Source: Actinomycetota bacterium (GTDB taxonomy: Bacteria; Actinomycetota; Acidimicrobiia; Acidimicrobiales; Ilumatobacteraceae). From it: 48,664 bases of DNA. Each line of letters opens with the position of its first letter. Position 1 is the first letter of the stretch. Below the pieces are notes generated by a model that ran no database searches, was not told the DNA's origin, and saw only the letters and a program-made list of their open reading frames with translations. The position numbers were made by a program, and so were the translations under genes. Where the stretch lies: contig WLMZ01000014.1 in the NCBI GenBank assembly GCA_009726095.1, positions 1 through 48,664 on the forward strand, in the 5' to 3' direction. Below, in pieces: positions 28,153 through 35,372 of this stretch.

Positions 28153-29694
28153 TCACCCGATGGTGCGGGTGCCCTCCCAGTAGGGGGCGCGCAGTTGGCG
28201 CTTGTTGATCTTGCCCATCGCGTTGCGTCCCACGGTGGACACGATCTCCACCGTGCGCGGGCACTTGTATCCGGCCAGCCGCGACCGGCAGAGAGCGATC
28301 AGCTCCTCAGCCGACGGTGGATGGGCCGGGTCCTCGGGCACGATCAGGGCTTTCACGGCCTCTCCCATGTCGGCATCGGGAACGCTGATCACCGCCACAT
28401 CGGACACCTGCGGGTGAGCGATCAACACCTTTTCGGCCTCGGCCGGATAGATGTTCACGCCTCCCGACACGATCATGTCGCTGAAGCGGTCGGTGATGTA
28501 GACGTAGCCGTCCTGGTCGAGGTAGCCGATCTCGCCGAGGGTGAACACACCGGGACGCAGGTGCGCCTGAGCGCTTTTCACCGGATCGTTCGGGTACACC
28601 ACGCCACGCCCCGTGGCGTCCTCGAAGAACAGCCGGCCCTCGGTGCCGGCGGGTACAGGGTTACCGTCGTCGTCCACGACCAGCGCCGAGAACGGCGGGA
28701 TCGCCCGGCCGACGCTGCCGGGATGGCTGAGCCACTCGGCGCTGGTGATGCTGCAGGTCGTGCCCACCTCGGTGGCGCCGTACGCGTCGAGGAAGATCGG
28801 GCCGAACCACTGGATCATGTCGTGTTTCACGTCGATCGGACAGGCCGCGCCGGTATGAGCAACGAGCTTCATCGAGCTGATGTCGTAACGCGCCTTCACC
28901 TCGGAGGGGAGATCGAGCAGTCGCTTGAAGTGGGTGGGCACCATCACGCTGGTCTCGGCATCGTGTCGCTCGATCGCGGCGAGCACCGACTCGGGGTCGA
29001 ACTTGTTCAACACTGCCACTGGGGTACCGGCTGCCAGGATCCTGAACCCGTTGAGCGGACCGGTGTGGTACATCGGGCCCACCACCAGGTGGGTACCGAA
29101 CTTGGTGAAGCGGTTCGCCTGCAGCCCCACGATGTGCTCGTGCATGGTCGTTCCGCCGGCGAACATCGTCGGCGCCAGATCGACTCCTTTGGGCACACCG
29201 GTGGTGCCGCTGGTGTACATCAGATTCGGGAGCGGACGCACATTGCGCGGCGGCTCGCTGTCGGATGCCGCTGCCATCCAGTCGGTCCACGGCGTCACGT
29301 CGGGGCGCGGGTCACAGCGCCAGCCGATGACCAGCGCCACTCCGGCGATGCGGGCTGCTTCGAGGCCGCGCTCCACGTTCTCGGGACCGACGAACAGCAC
29401 GGTCGCCTTCGAGTCGCTCAGGATGTAGGCGAGCTCATCGGCATTGAGGTGAAAGTTCACCGGCACGGTGCTGACCCCGGCGAGCAACCCTCCGAGGTGG
29501 GCCAACACGGTCTCCACCGAGTTCTCGGCAAAGACCGCCACTCGCCGTTCGGCACCGAGGGCCGAGCTCCGCAGGCCATTGGCCACGCGGTTCAACGCCT
29601 CGTTCAGCTCTGGCCACGCGAGCGCGAAGCGGCCATCCTGCAACGCAACCTCGGTTGGGCGTTCGAGTGCCCGCTCGGCGATCACCAACGCCAT
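28153..29694 (-). CDS. Acyl-CoA synthetase (AMP-forming ligase, FadD-like)
   Basis: The 513-residue enzyme has Y-T-S-G-T-T-G-V-P-K-G (AMP-binding P-loop), D-A-Y-G-A-T-E-V-G, the hinge region D-R-F-S-D-M-I-V-S-G-G-V-N-I-Y-P, and the C-terminal lysine motif N-A-M-G-K-I-N-K. It activates a carboxylic acid to its CoA thioester and is the first step of the operon. Chain length or ring type cannot be read. It is the promoter-proximal gene of the minus-strand operon. Confidence 0.94.
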   Translation of the reverse strand: MALVIAERALERPTEVALQDGRFALAWPELNEALNRVANGLRSSALGAERRVAVFAENSVETVLAHLGGLLAGVSTVPVNFHLNADELAYILSDSKATVLFVGPENVERGLEAARIAGVALVIGWRCDPRPDVTPWTDWMAAASDSEPPRNVRPLPNLMYTSGTTGVPKGVDLAPTMFAGGTTMHEHIVGLQANRFTKFGTHLVVGPMYHTGPLNGFRILAAGTPVAVLNKFDPESVLAAIERHDAETSVMVPTHFKRLLDLPSEVKARYDISSMKLVAHTGAACPIDVKHDMIQWFGPIFLDAYGATEVGTTCSITSAEWLSHPGSVGRAIPPFSALVVDDDGNPVPAGTEGRLFFEDATGRGVVYPNDPVKSAQAHLRPGVFTLGEIGYLDQDGYVYITDRFSDMIVSGGVNIYPAEAEKVLIAHPQVSDVAVISVPDADMGEAVKALIVPEDPAHPPSAEELIALCRSRLAGYKCPRTVEIVSTVGRNAMGKINKRQLRAPYWEGTRTIG

Positions 29695-29731
29695 GTACTC
29701 CCCCGTTCCAGCCTCGAGTTCTGACCGCCAG

Positions 29732-29747
29732 TACCCAACGAAGGGTA
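29732..29747. promoter_or_regulatory. Candidate operator, TACCC-N6-GGGTA
   Basis: In the 140-bp divergent region between the FadD operon and the acyl-CoA dehydrogenase gene, TACCC and GGGTA form a perfect inverted pair around aacgaa. The position, 38 bp from the FadD start codon and 88 bp from the other, is right for control of both directions. It is a candidate site for the operon-encoded TetR protein. Confidence 0.35.
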
Positions 29748-29834
29748 TCTAACTACGCGATCAGTTCCTGCGCCGAGGTGGAGCGACGTCCTCGGCTCCG
29801 TCAATGCCCGAGCACGACCACTACTGTCGCAAAG

Positions 29835-31172
29835 ATGACGGATACCCAGCGACCAAACGTTGCCCCGGCGGATATCGAAGAGTTTCGTCTCGCTGCACGC
29901 GCCTGGCTCGAGGCCAATGCTGAACCGATCGGCGAGGTATCCAGCGAGTTCGCTGACAGCGAGTCAGGCGACAACGACAACGACAACGACGGCGCCGGCT
30001 CGTGGGGCCAGGGGGCCTTCAGCGTTGCCGTGTTCCACAACCTCTCCGATGAGCAGGAGGCCGAGCGTCTCGAGGCCACCCGATCGTGGCAGCAACGAAA
30101 GTTCGACGCCGGCTATGCCATGTTGAACTGGCCGGTCGAGCTGGGTGGACGGGGTCTCGCAACCTCGTATCTGCGCGCCTACAACGGAGAAGAGGCTCGA
30201 TTCCGCGTGCCCTCCGCTGGCGAGCTACCGCCGACGTCAATGGGGCTGATCGCACCGACCATTGCTGCCTTCGGAACCGAGCAGCAACAGGCCGACTTCA
30301 TCGGGCCGCTGATGCGAATGGACATCCTCGGTTGCCAGTTGTTCTCCGAACCATCCGCTGGTTCCGATCTGGCGTCTGTCACCACCCGAGCCACTCGTGA
30401 CGGGGACGAATGGCTCCTCACCGGGCAGAAGGTCTGGACCTCGGGTGCACGATTCGCGCAGTGGGGCCTGGCGATCGCACGGCATGATTTCGATGTTCCC
30501 AAGCACAAGGGTCTCACCGCTTTTCTTGTTCCCTTCGCTGCCGACGGCGTAGAGGTACGAGCCATCAAGCAGATGAGCGGCGGTGCCAACTTCAACGAGG
30601 TCTTCCTGACCGATGTGCGCCTGCCCGACTCACTGCGTCTCGGCCCGATCGGCGAAGGCTGGCGAGTCGCGTTGACCTGTCTGGGGTTCGAGCGCGATCA
30701 CTCCGGTGGTGGCGGCGGCGGCCACGCCGGCGGCGGCTACCGACAGGTACATGCGCTGGCTGAACATCTCGGGGTGACCGGCGATCCCGTGGTGCGCCAG
30801 ATGCTTGCCCGGCTCTACGCCGACTACAAGGTGGCGCAGTTCACGAACCGCCGCGCCGCTGCCAAGCTCAAGGCCGGACAGACACCGGGGCCCGAGGGAT
30901 CGCTCGGCAAGTTGATGTGGACGATGAACATGACCAGCGTCAGTCAGGCCGTGTCCACCCTGCTCGGTGCACGGTTGACGGCTGATACGGGCGAGTGGGG
31001 AACCTACGCCTGGGGTGAGCACGTACTCGGGGCACCCGGCTACCGCATCGCGGGCGGAAGCGATGAGATCCAGCGCAACATCGTCGGCGAGCGGGTGCTC
31101 GGCCTGCCCGCCGAACCGCGGGTCGACAAGGACATCGCCTTTGCCGCTGCTCAGCGTCTCGCCCGTTCGTAA
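29835..31172 (+). CDS. Acyl-CoA dehydrogenase family protein
   Basis: The 445-residue protein has the ACAD substrate/FAD motifs L-F-S-E-P-S-A-G-S-D-L-A, W-T-S-G-A-R-F-A, and C-terminal G-S-D-E-I-Q-R-N-I-V-G-E-R-V-L-G. An acidic Asp/Asn-rich insert (residues about 36-52) and a Gly/His-rich loop (near 290-300) are unlike common members. It should oxidise an acyl-CoA at the alpha-beta bond with FAD, feeding electrons to ETF. It is divergent from the FadD operon and probably part of the same pathway. ATG at 29835 is preferred; upstream frame is non-conserved. Confidence 0.92.
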   Translation: MTDTQRPNVAPADIEEFRLAARAWLEANAEPIGEVSSEFADSESGDNDNDNDGAGSWGQGAFSVAVFHNLSDEQEAERLEATRSWQQRKFDAGYAMLNWPVELGGRGLATSYLRAYNGEEARFRVPSAGELPPTSMGLIAPTIAAFGTEQQQADFIGPLMRMDILGCQLFSEPSAGSDLASVTTRATRDGDEWLLTGQKVWTSGARFAQWGLAIARHDFDVPKHKGLTAFLVPFAADGVEVRAIKQMSGGANFNEVFLTDVRLPDSLRLGPIGEGWRVALTCLGFERDHSGGGGGGHAGGGYRQVHALAEHLGVTGDPVVRQMLARLYADYKVAQFTNRRAAAKLKAGQTPGPEGSLGKLMWTMNMTSVSQAVSTLLGARLTADTGEWGTYAWGEHVLGAPGYRIAGGSDEIQRNIVGERVLGLPAEPRVDKDIAFAAAQRLARS

Positions 31173-31212
31173 GGGTCCTTGGCTGGCATCAGCCGCAGGG
31201 CTCGCGGCGGCG

Positions 31213-31779
31213 TCAGGCGCAGGCGAGCAGTTCGAACAGGATCTCCTCGGCGGACCGACGCGTGGGACCGGGACGCCTGGCAACATCGACCGCCGCCCGA
31301 TCAAGGAACAGGCGTAGCGCTGCCAGGTCTGCTGAGGGTCGGATGGCTCTGGCCGATGGTCTCAACTCCTCGACCCGAGCGCATGTGCGGCACGCCTCAA
31401 CCGCTGTGCGATGAAATGCCCGGTTCACCGGGCGCGCCAAGAGGCCGCACAGGGTGAGGCGCCGCTCTCCTCTCTCGGTGATGCCGGCCGGGCGAAGGGC
31501 GTGGGCCTTTCCCGACAATGCCCACACCTGACCGCGTTCGTACCCCGGGAATCGGTTCCGAAGGTGGCCAAGGGGTGCAAAATCAGACATGATCAGTCGA
31601 TCGGGGGGCGGCACCACGCCGAGGCCGCGCCGTCGCTCGTAGGCACGCTGGCGGCAGCTCGTACGGCAGTAGATGCGAGGCCGGCCGGGGCGATACGCCG
31701 CGGCGAACGATGTTGCGCACCAAGCGCACTGCCTGGTCGTCGGGCGGCAGGCGGGAATTCCGGGGTGGTGATTGTCCAT
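31213..31779 (-). CDS. Hypothetical protein with N-terminal C-x2-C / C-x3-C zinc-finger-like motif
   Basis: The 188-residue protein begins MDNHHPGIP and has C-A-W-C about 20 residues in, followed by Y-C-R-T-S-C-R-Q-R-A-Y-E-R-R-R: four cysteines spaced like a small zinc ribbon. The rest is Arg- and Ala-rich, with C-R-T-C near residue 140. A nucleic-acid-binding role is possible. The reading frame remains open upstream through a Gly/Arg repeat encoded by the microsatellite at 31843, but a start there has no support. It is convergent with the acyl-CoA dehydrogenase gene, with 40 bp between. Confidence 0.6.
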   Translation of the reverse strand: MDNHHPGIPACRPTTRQCAWCATSFAAAYRPGRPRIYCRTSCRQRAYERRRGLGVVPPPDRLIMSDFAPLGHLRNRFPGYERGQVWALSGKAHALRPAGITERGERRLTLCGLLARPVNRAFHRTAVEACRTCARVEELRPSARAIRPSADLAALRLFLDRAAVDVARRPGPTRRSAEEILFELLACA

Positions 31780-31842
31780 GTGGTTCTTGTAGCGCAGACC
31801 TGTCACAGAGTTCTTCGGCAGCGAGCATGCCAGAACCCCGAG

Positions 31843-31915
31843 CCCTCGCCCTCGCCCTCGCCCTCGCCCTCGCCCTCGCCCTCGCCCTCGCCCTGCCCTG
31901 CCCTGCCCTGCCCTG
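31843..31915. repeat. Microsatellite: eight CCCTCG hexamers then five CCCTG pentamers
   Basis: Eight exact copies of ccctcg fill 31843-31890 and five exact copies of ccctg fill 31891-31915. The pentamer would change frame with copy number, while the hexamer would not. Such perfect arrays are prone to slippage. It lies about 65 bp upstream of the zinc-finger protein start, where length could affect promoter spacing. Confidence 0.97.
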
Positions 31916-31933
31916 GTGAGCCCAGCGCCGTTA

Positions 31934-32067
31934 TCGGATCGCCACGTGACGATATTCGTCGCCGGAGAGCTCCGCCTGTGCGCAAACACCGGACCGGCCA
32001 TGCGCTTGCTGACCACCATCACCGAGCCCTTCACCACCCACCCCAATTTCGTCACGTGGCGATTCCG
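31934..32067. other. Inverted repeat pair around about 100 bp, MITE-like or operator-like
   Basis: atcgccacgtgacga (31938-31952) is the exact reverse complement of tcgtcacgtggcgat (32049-32063). Pairing extends on both sides with one mismatch and one single-base insertion, to about 20 bp per arm. No coding frame lies between. It may be a small non-autonomous element with terminal inverted repeats or a two-site regulatory element; each arm holds the palindrome CACGTG. No target duplication is evident. Confidence 0.5.
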
Positions 32068-32139
32068 TCAGTGAAACGCCGGTGTGCCCGGCCTGGGCTG
32101 CCGCAACGTCACCCGCGAATCGTCGAGCCTCCCACCGAC

Positions 32140-32184
32140 CAACGCCATACCGAGCAACGCCATACCGAGCAACGCCATACCGGC
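32140..32184. repeat. 15-bp tandem repeat, three copies
   Basis: The unit caacgccataccgag occurs at 32140-32154 and 32155-32169, with a third copy at 32170-32184 that differs at its last two bases. No gene is assigned over it. Confidence 0.9.
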
Positions 32185-32339
32185 CGCGCGGGCGACTACG
32201 CGGCAGAGTCGGCGCCGTCACCGGTTCGCGTGATGGTCATGTCGGTGCTGACAATCCTGGACAACATGGCGTTGACAGAAACTCCTTGCACGGCAACCCC
32301 GACCCGGCCTTCGAAAACGCAGTCGAGATCCACGACGGC

Positions 32340-32570
32340 CTACTCGATCGAGCCGATCTGGATGCCCACGTCGTAGGTCTCACCCTCGACCCCGCTGATG
32401 TGGATCACTCCTGCAACCGGCGCTTCGATATCGTTCTCCACCTTGTCGGTCTCGATCCGGTACAGCACGTCGCCCGCCTGTACCGCCTGACCGTTGGTGA
32501 CCATCCACTCGACCAACGTGCCCTCGGTCATCGAGACTCCGAGCTTGGGAATGTTGATCGGTGTTGTCAT
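32340..32570 (-). CDS. Free-standing lipoyl-domain protein
   Basis: The 76-residue product is a single biotinyl/lipoyl domain: P-K-L-G-V-S-M-T-E-G at the start and E-T-D-K-V-E-N-D-I-E-A-P around the modified lysine, Lys43. The D-K-V triad points to lipoate rather than biotin (which would show M-K-M). E2 proteins carry such domains fused to a catalytic acyltransferase; here there is none. The E1 alpha and beta genes lie 0.7-2.9 kb upstream on the same strand, so it probably accepts the acyl or aldehyde group from that E1. Its ATG is 40 bp from the divergent DUF305 start. Confidence 0.87.
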   Translation of the reverse strand: MTTPINIPKLGVSMTEGTLVEWMVTNGQAVQAGDVLYRIETDKVENDIEAPVAGVIHISGVEGETYDVGIQIGSIE

Positions 32571-32610
32571 GACCTGTGTCCTATCAATCAGGCGTGCGAA
32601 GCTACGAACC

Positions 32611-33249
32611 GTGAGTATTCCAGAGATCGACGAATCCCCTAATGACCAAACCGTCCTACCGTGGTGGCAGAGTCCCCTGAACCTCGTCGCGCTGTTCATC
32701 GCTGTTGTGGTGCTCATGGGCGGCACCGGATTCGTGATCGGCGAACGCAACGTCACGCCCCGGCCCAACTCCGTCGACATCGGCTACCTGCAGGACATGC
32801 GCACCCACCATGAGCAGGCGGTCGAAATGGCGTTGATCTACATCTCGAAGCCGGGCACAAACCCCATCTTCCACCTCATCTCGAAAGAGATCGCATTCGG
32901 TCAGGCTGTCGACATCGGCCGGATGATCCAGCTGTTGCGCCAGTACGGCAAGCCAGAGGCCAACCAGAGCGGAATCGGTATGGCGTGGATGCGCGAGCCG
33001 GTGCCGCTCGATCGCATGCCGGGCCTGTCAACGGACACCGATCTGGAGTCGCTCATCGCAGCCAAGGGCACCGACGCCGACACCGTGTTCGCCACGCTGA
33101 TGATTGCCCATCACCAGGGCGGCATCCACATGGCCGACTATGCAGCCACGCACGCGAACACCAGCGAGGTCAAGGCGATGGCGAAGTCGAACAGCTCGAG
33201 CCAGACGGGCGAGATCGCCGAGCTGAAACAGCTCATCGCCCAGATGTAA
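32611..33249 (+). CDS. DUF305 family membrane-anchored protein
   Basis: The 212-residue protein has an N-terminal transmembrane helix (near residues 22-42) and two DUF305 motifs of paired histidines: D-M-R-T-H-H-E-Q-A-V-E-M and M-I-A-H-H-Q-G-G-I-H-M-A. The ferritin-like DUF305 fold is thought to bind metal, possibly copper; that role is not established here. The GTG start at 32611 has no clear ribosome-binding site. The gene lies on the opposite strand between the lipoyl and E1 genes, and its end is 4 bp from the E1 beta stop. Confidence 0.83.
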   Translation: MSIPEIDESPNDQTVLPWWQSPLNLVALFIAVVVLMGGTGFVIGERNVTPRPNSVDIGYLQDMRTHHEQAVEMALIYISKPGTNPIFHLISKEIAFGQAVDIGRMIQLLRQYGKPEANQSGIGMAWMREPVPLDRMPGLSTDTDLESLIAAKGTDADTVFATLMIAHHQGGIHMADYAATHANTSEVKAMAKSNSSSQTGEIAELKQLIAQM

Positions 33250-33253
33250 CGAT

Positions 33254-34249
33254 TCAGCCCTGAGTGCGACGGACCGCCAAGAGAATATCGCTGACCTGCG
33301 GGAGGAAGTCGGCCTCGAGGTTGGACGCATACGGCACCGGCGTGTTGGCCCCGCCAACGCGCTGCACTGGAGCCGACAGCTGCCCGAACAGCTCCTCGTG
33401 AATACGGCTCGAGAGCTCAGCACCGAAGCCGCACCGCGTCACCGCCTCGTGCACCACCACGGCGCGCGATGTCCGGCCAACCGAGGCCATGACCGCTGCT
33501 TCGTCCCAGGGCACCAGCGTGCGCAGGTCGATGACCTCGCACGACACGCCGTCGACGGCCAAGGCGTCGGCAGCCGCCAAACAGTCGTACATCTGCCGAC
33601 CGTAGGAGATCAACGTGACATCGCTGCCCTCTCGTCGGGTCGCCGCCTTGCCGAACGGTACGCGCACGTCGCCCTCGGGAACGTGGCCGGCGTAGGTCTT
33701 GTCCCAGTACATCATCATCTGTTCGACGAACAGCACCGGATCGTCGTCGAAGATCGCAGTGAGCAACAGACCCTTGGCATCGGCGGGCGTGGATGGCACT
33801 GCCACCTTCATACCCGGCGAGTGCACCGCGAAAGCTTCGAGCAACTCGGAGTGCTGTGCCCCAAATCCCCGACCAGCGCCCGCCGAGGTGCGGATGACCA
33901 TGGGCACCGTGGTCTGACCACCCGACATGTAGCGGATCTTGGCCGCATGGTTCGTGACCTGATCGAGACACACGGCAAGGAAGTCCATGATCATGATCTC
34001 GGCCACCGGCCGGAAGCCGGCGATGGCCGCACCAATGGCCGCGCCGATAATGGCCTGCTCGGAGATTGGCGTCTTGCGAACACGATGCAGACCGTGCTTG
34101 GTGGACAGACCGTTGGTGACCTTGTAGACACCCCCGGATGGTTCGGCGATGTCCTCGCCGAGCAGGAACACCTTGGGGTCGATGGTCATGGCGATGTCCA
34201 GCGCCTCGTTGATGGCCATCGCCGTGAGCATGATGCGTGGCTCGCTCAT
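33254..34249 (-). CDS. TPP-dependent dehydrogenase E1 component, beta subunit
   Basis: The 331-residue protein matches E1 beta of 2-oxo-acid and acetoin dehydrogenases: F-L-L-G-E-D-I-A near residue 28, T-P-I-S-E-Q-A-I-I-G, and the C-terminal D-L-R-T-L-V-P-W-D. It forms a heterotetramer with the alpha subunit encoded just upstream (overlap ATGA). Substrate could be pyruvate, a branched-chain 2-oxo acid or acetoin; the sequence alone does not decide. Confidence 0.92.
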   Translation of the reverse strand: MSEPRIMLTAMAINEALDIAMTIDPKVFLLGEDIAEPSGGVYKVTNGLSTKHGLHRVRKTPISEQAIIGAAIGAAIAGFRPVAEIMIMDFLAVCLDQVTNHAAKIRYMSGGQTTVPMVIRTSAGAGRGFGAQHSELLEAFAVHSPGMKVAVPSTPADAKGLLLTAIFDDDPVLFVEQMMMYWDKTYAGHVPEGDVRVPFGKAATRREGSDVTLISYGRQMYDCLAAADALAVDGVSCEVIDLRTLVPWDEAAVMASVGRTSRAVVVHEAVTRCGFGAELSSRIHEELFGQLSAPVQRVGGANTPVPYASNLEADFLPQVSDILLAVRRTQG

Positions 34250-35262
34250 CGCGACACTCCTTGCAGCATGGCGTCGTTGTTGTCGCCGAAGACATCGGTG
34301 TAGAGCTCGCTGGCATCGGGCTGTGGGCTGTTCATCGCGAACTCCACGGCATCGTCGATGGCTGCAGTGAGTACCTCTTCCATCTCGGCGAGTTGCGCCT
34401 CAGTGGCATGGCCGTTGTTGATCAACCAGGCCCGGTAGAGCACCACGGGGTCGGCGGCCATGGCCGCCTTGCGCTCGTCTTTGGGCATGTACTCCATGGC
34501 GTCTCCCATGAGGTGACCCCAGAACCGGTACGTGCGCGCCTCGACCAGGGTGGGCCCGCCACCTGATCGGGCGCGGGCTACGGCGTCGCCCATGACCCGC
34601 CACGTGGCAACCGGATCGTTGCCATCCACGGTGACTCCGGGCATGCCGTAGGCCGCAGCGCGCTCGCTGATGTAGTCGACTCCCGTGGACATCGACATTG
34701 GCGTGTGTTCCCCGTAGAGGTTGTTCTGGCAAACGAACACCACCGGTAGCTTCCAAACCGCCGCCAGGTTCATTCCCTCGTGGAACGCACCGATGTTGGA
34801 GGCACCGTCACCGAAGTTGACGACCGTGACCTGATCGGTGCCGTTGAGTTGCGCAGCGAGGCCGAACCCATTGGCGATCGGAATTCCGGCGCCGACGATG
34901 CCGGTGGTGACCATCAACCCCGAGGCTGGATGGGTGATGTGCATCGGCCCGCCCTTGCCCTTGCATGTGCCCGTCGCCCGCCCGAGGAACTCGGCCCACA
35001 GTTCGCGAAGTGGCACACCTTTGGCGAGGTGATCGTGCAGTCCCCGGTAGATGGTGACCACGTAGTCATCTTGGCGCAGGTGCACCCCCCACCCTGCGCT
35101 GATGCACTCCTGCCCGCGCGGCGAGTAGTAGATGAGCTGGATCTGGCCGCTCATCAACATGGTGCGGAAACGCTCGTCGCAGAGTTTGATGCGACTCTGG
35201 ATCTCGAACATCTGGAGCAGCGTGTCGCGATCGGGCGCATCGGGGCGTTCAACATCATCCAT
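34246..35262 (-). CDS. TPP-dependent dehydrogenase E1 component, alpha subunit
   Basis: The 338-residue protein carries the thiamine diphosphate motif G-D-G-A-S-N ... Q-N-N near residues 150-180 and the S-P-R-G-Q-E region that lines the substrate channel. It resembles pyruvate/acetoin dehydrogenase E1 alpha. With the beta subunit it decarboxylates the substrate and hands the product to a lipoyl domain. No E2 or E3 gene is nearby; the 76-residue lipoyl protein at 32340 is the only acceptor seen. The upstream 110 bp contains nothing I can assign. Confidence 0.92.
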   Translation of the reverse strand: MDDVERPDAPDRDTLLQMFEIQSRIKLCDERFRTMLMSGQIQLIYYSPRGQECISAGWGVHLRQDDYVVTIYRGLHDHLAKGVPLRELWAEFLGRATGTCKGKGGPMHITHPASGLMVTTGIVGAGIPIANGFGLAAQLNGTDQVTVVNFGDGASNIGAFHEGMNLAAVWKLPVVFVCQNNLYGEHTPMSMSTGVDYISERAAAYGMPGVTVDGNDPVATWRVMGDAVARARSGGGPTLVEARTYRFWGHLMGDAMEYMPKDERKAAMAADPVVLYRAWLINNGHATEAQLAEMEEVLTAAIDDAVEFAMNSPQPDASELYTDVFGDNNDAMLQGVSR

Positions 35263-35372
35263 GAGGATTTCCTACCAGTCCGGGCAGCGCCACGTTGTGT
35301 TGGAGCGCACGCGACCGGTGGGTCGACACCGCAGTTCCATGCTGACCTTCATGCATCGCATGCCGTCGACCA

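Larger units (their letters stand above)
31780..32339. other. 560-bp region without a supported gene, repeat-rich
   Basis: No frame here resembles a known protein and none has a supported start. The region holds the hexamer/pentamer microsatellite, an imperfect inverted repeat pair about 130 bp across, and three 15-bp tandem copies, described separately. It lies between the zinc-finger protein gene and the lipoyl-domain gene, both reading leftward, so promoter DNA for the former is also expected. Confidence 0.7.

Noticed and set aside
28195-29724. Open frame of 509 codons on the plus strand opposite the acyl-CoA synthetase
   Set aside because: Antisense shadow of a well-supported enzyme with full adenylation motifs; no recognisable protein features.
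31780-32055. N-terminal extension of the zinc-finger protein through Gly/Arg repeats
   Set aside because: The frame is open only because of the CCCTCG microsatellite; no ribosome-binding site or conserved sequence supports a start there.
31931-32221. Small gene on the minus strand with R-Y-G-V-A repeats
   Set aside because: The repeats are only the translation of the 15-bp tandem array; no start site or family match, and it spans the inverted repeat pair.
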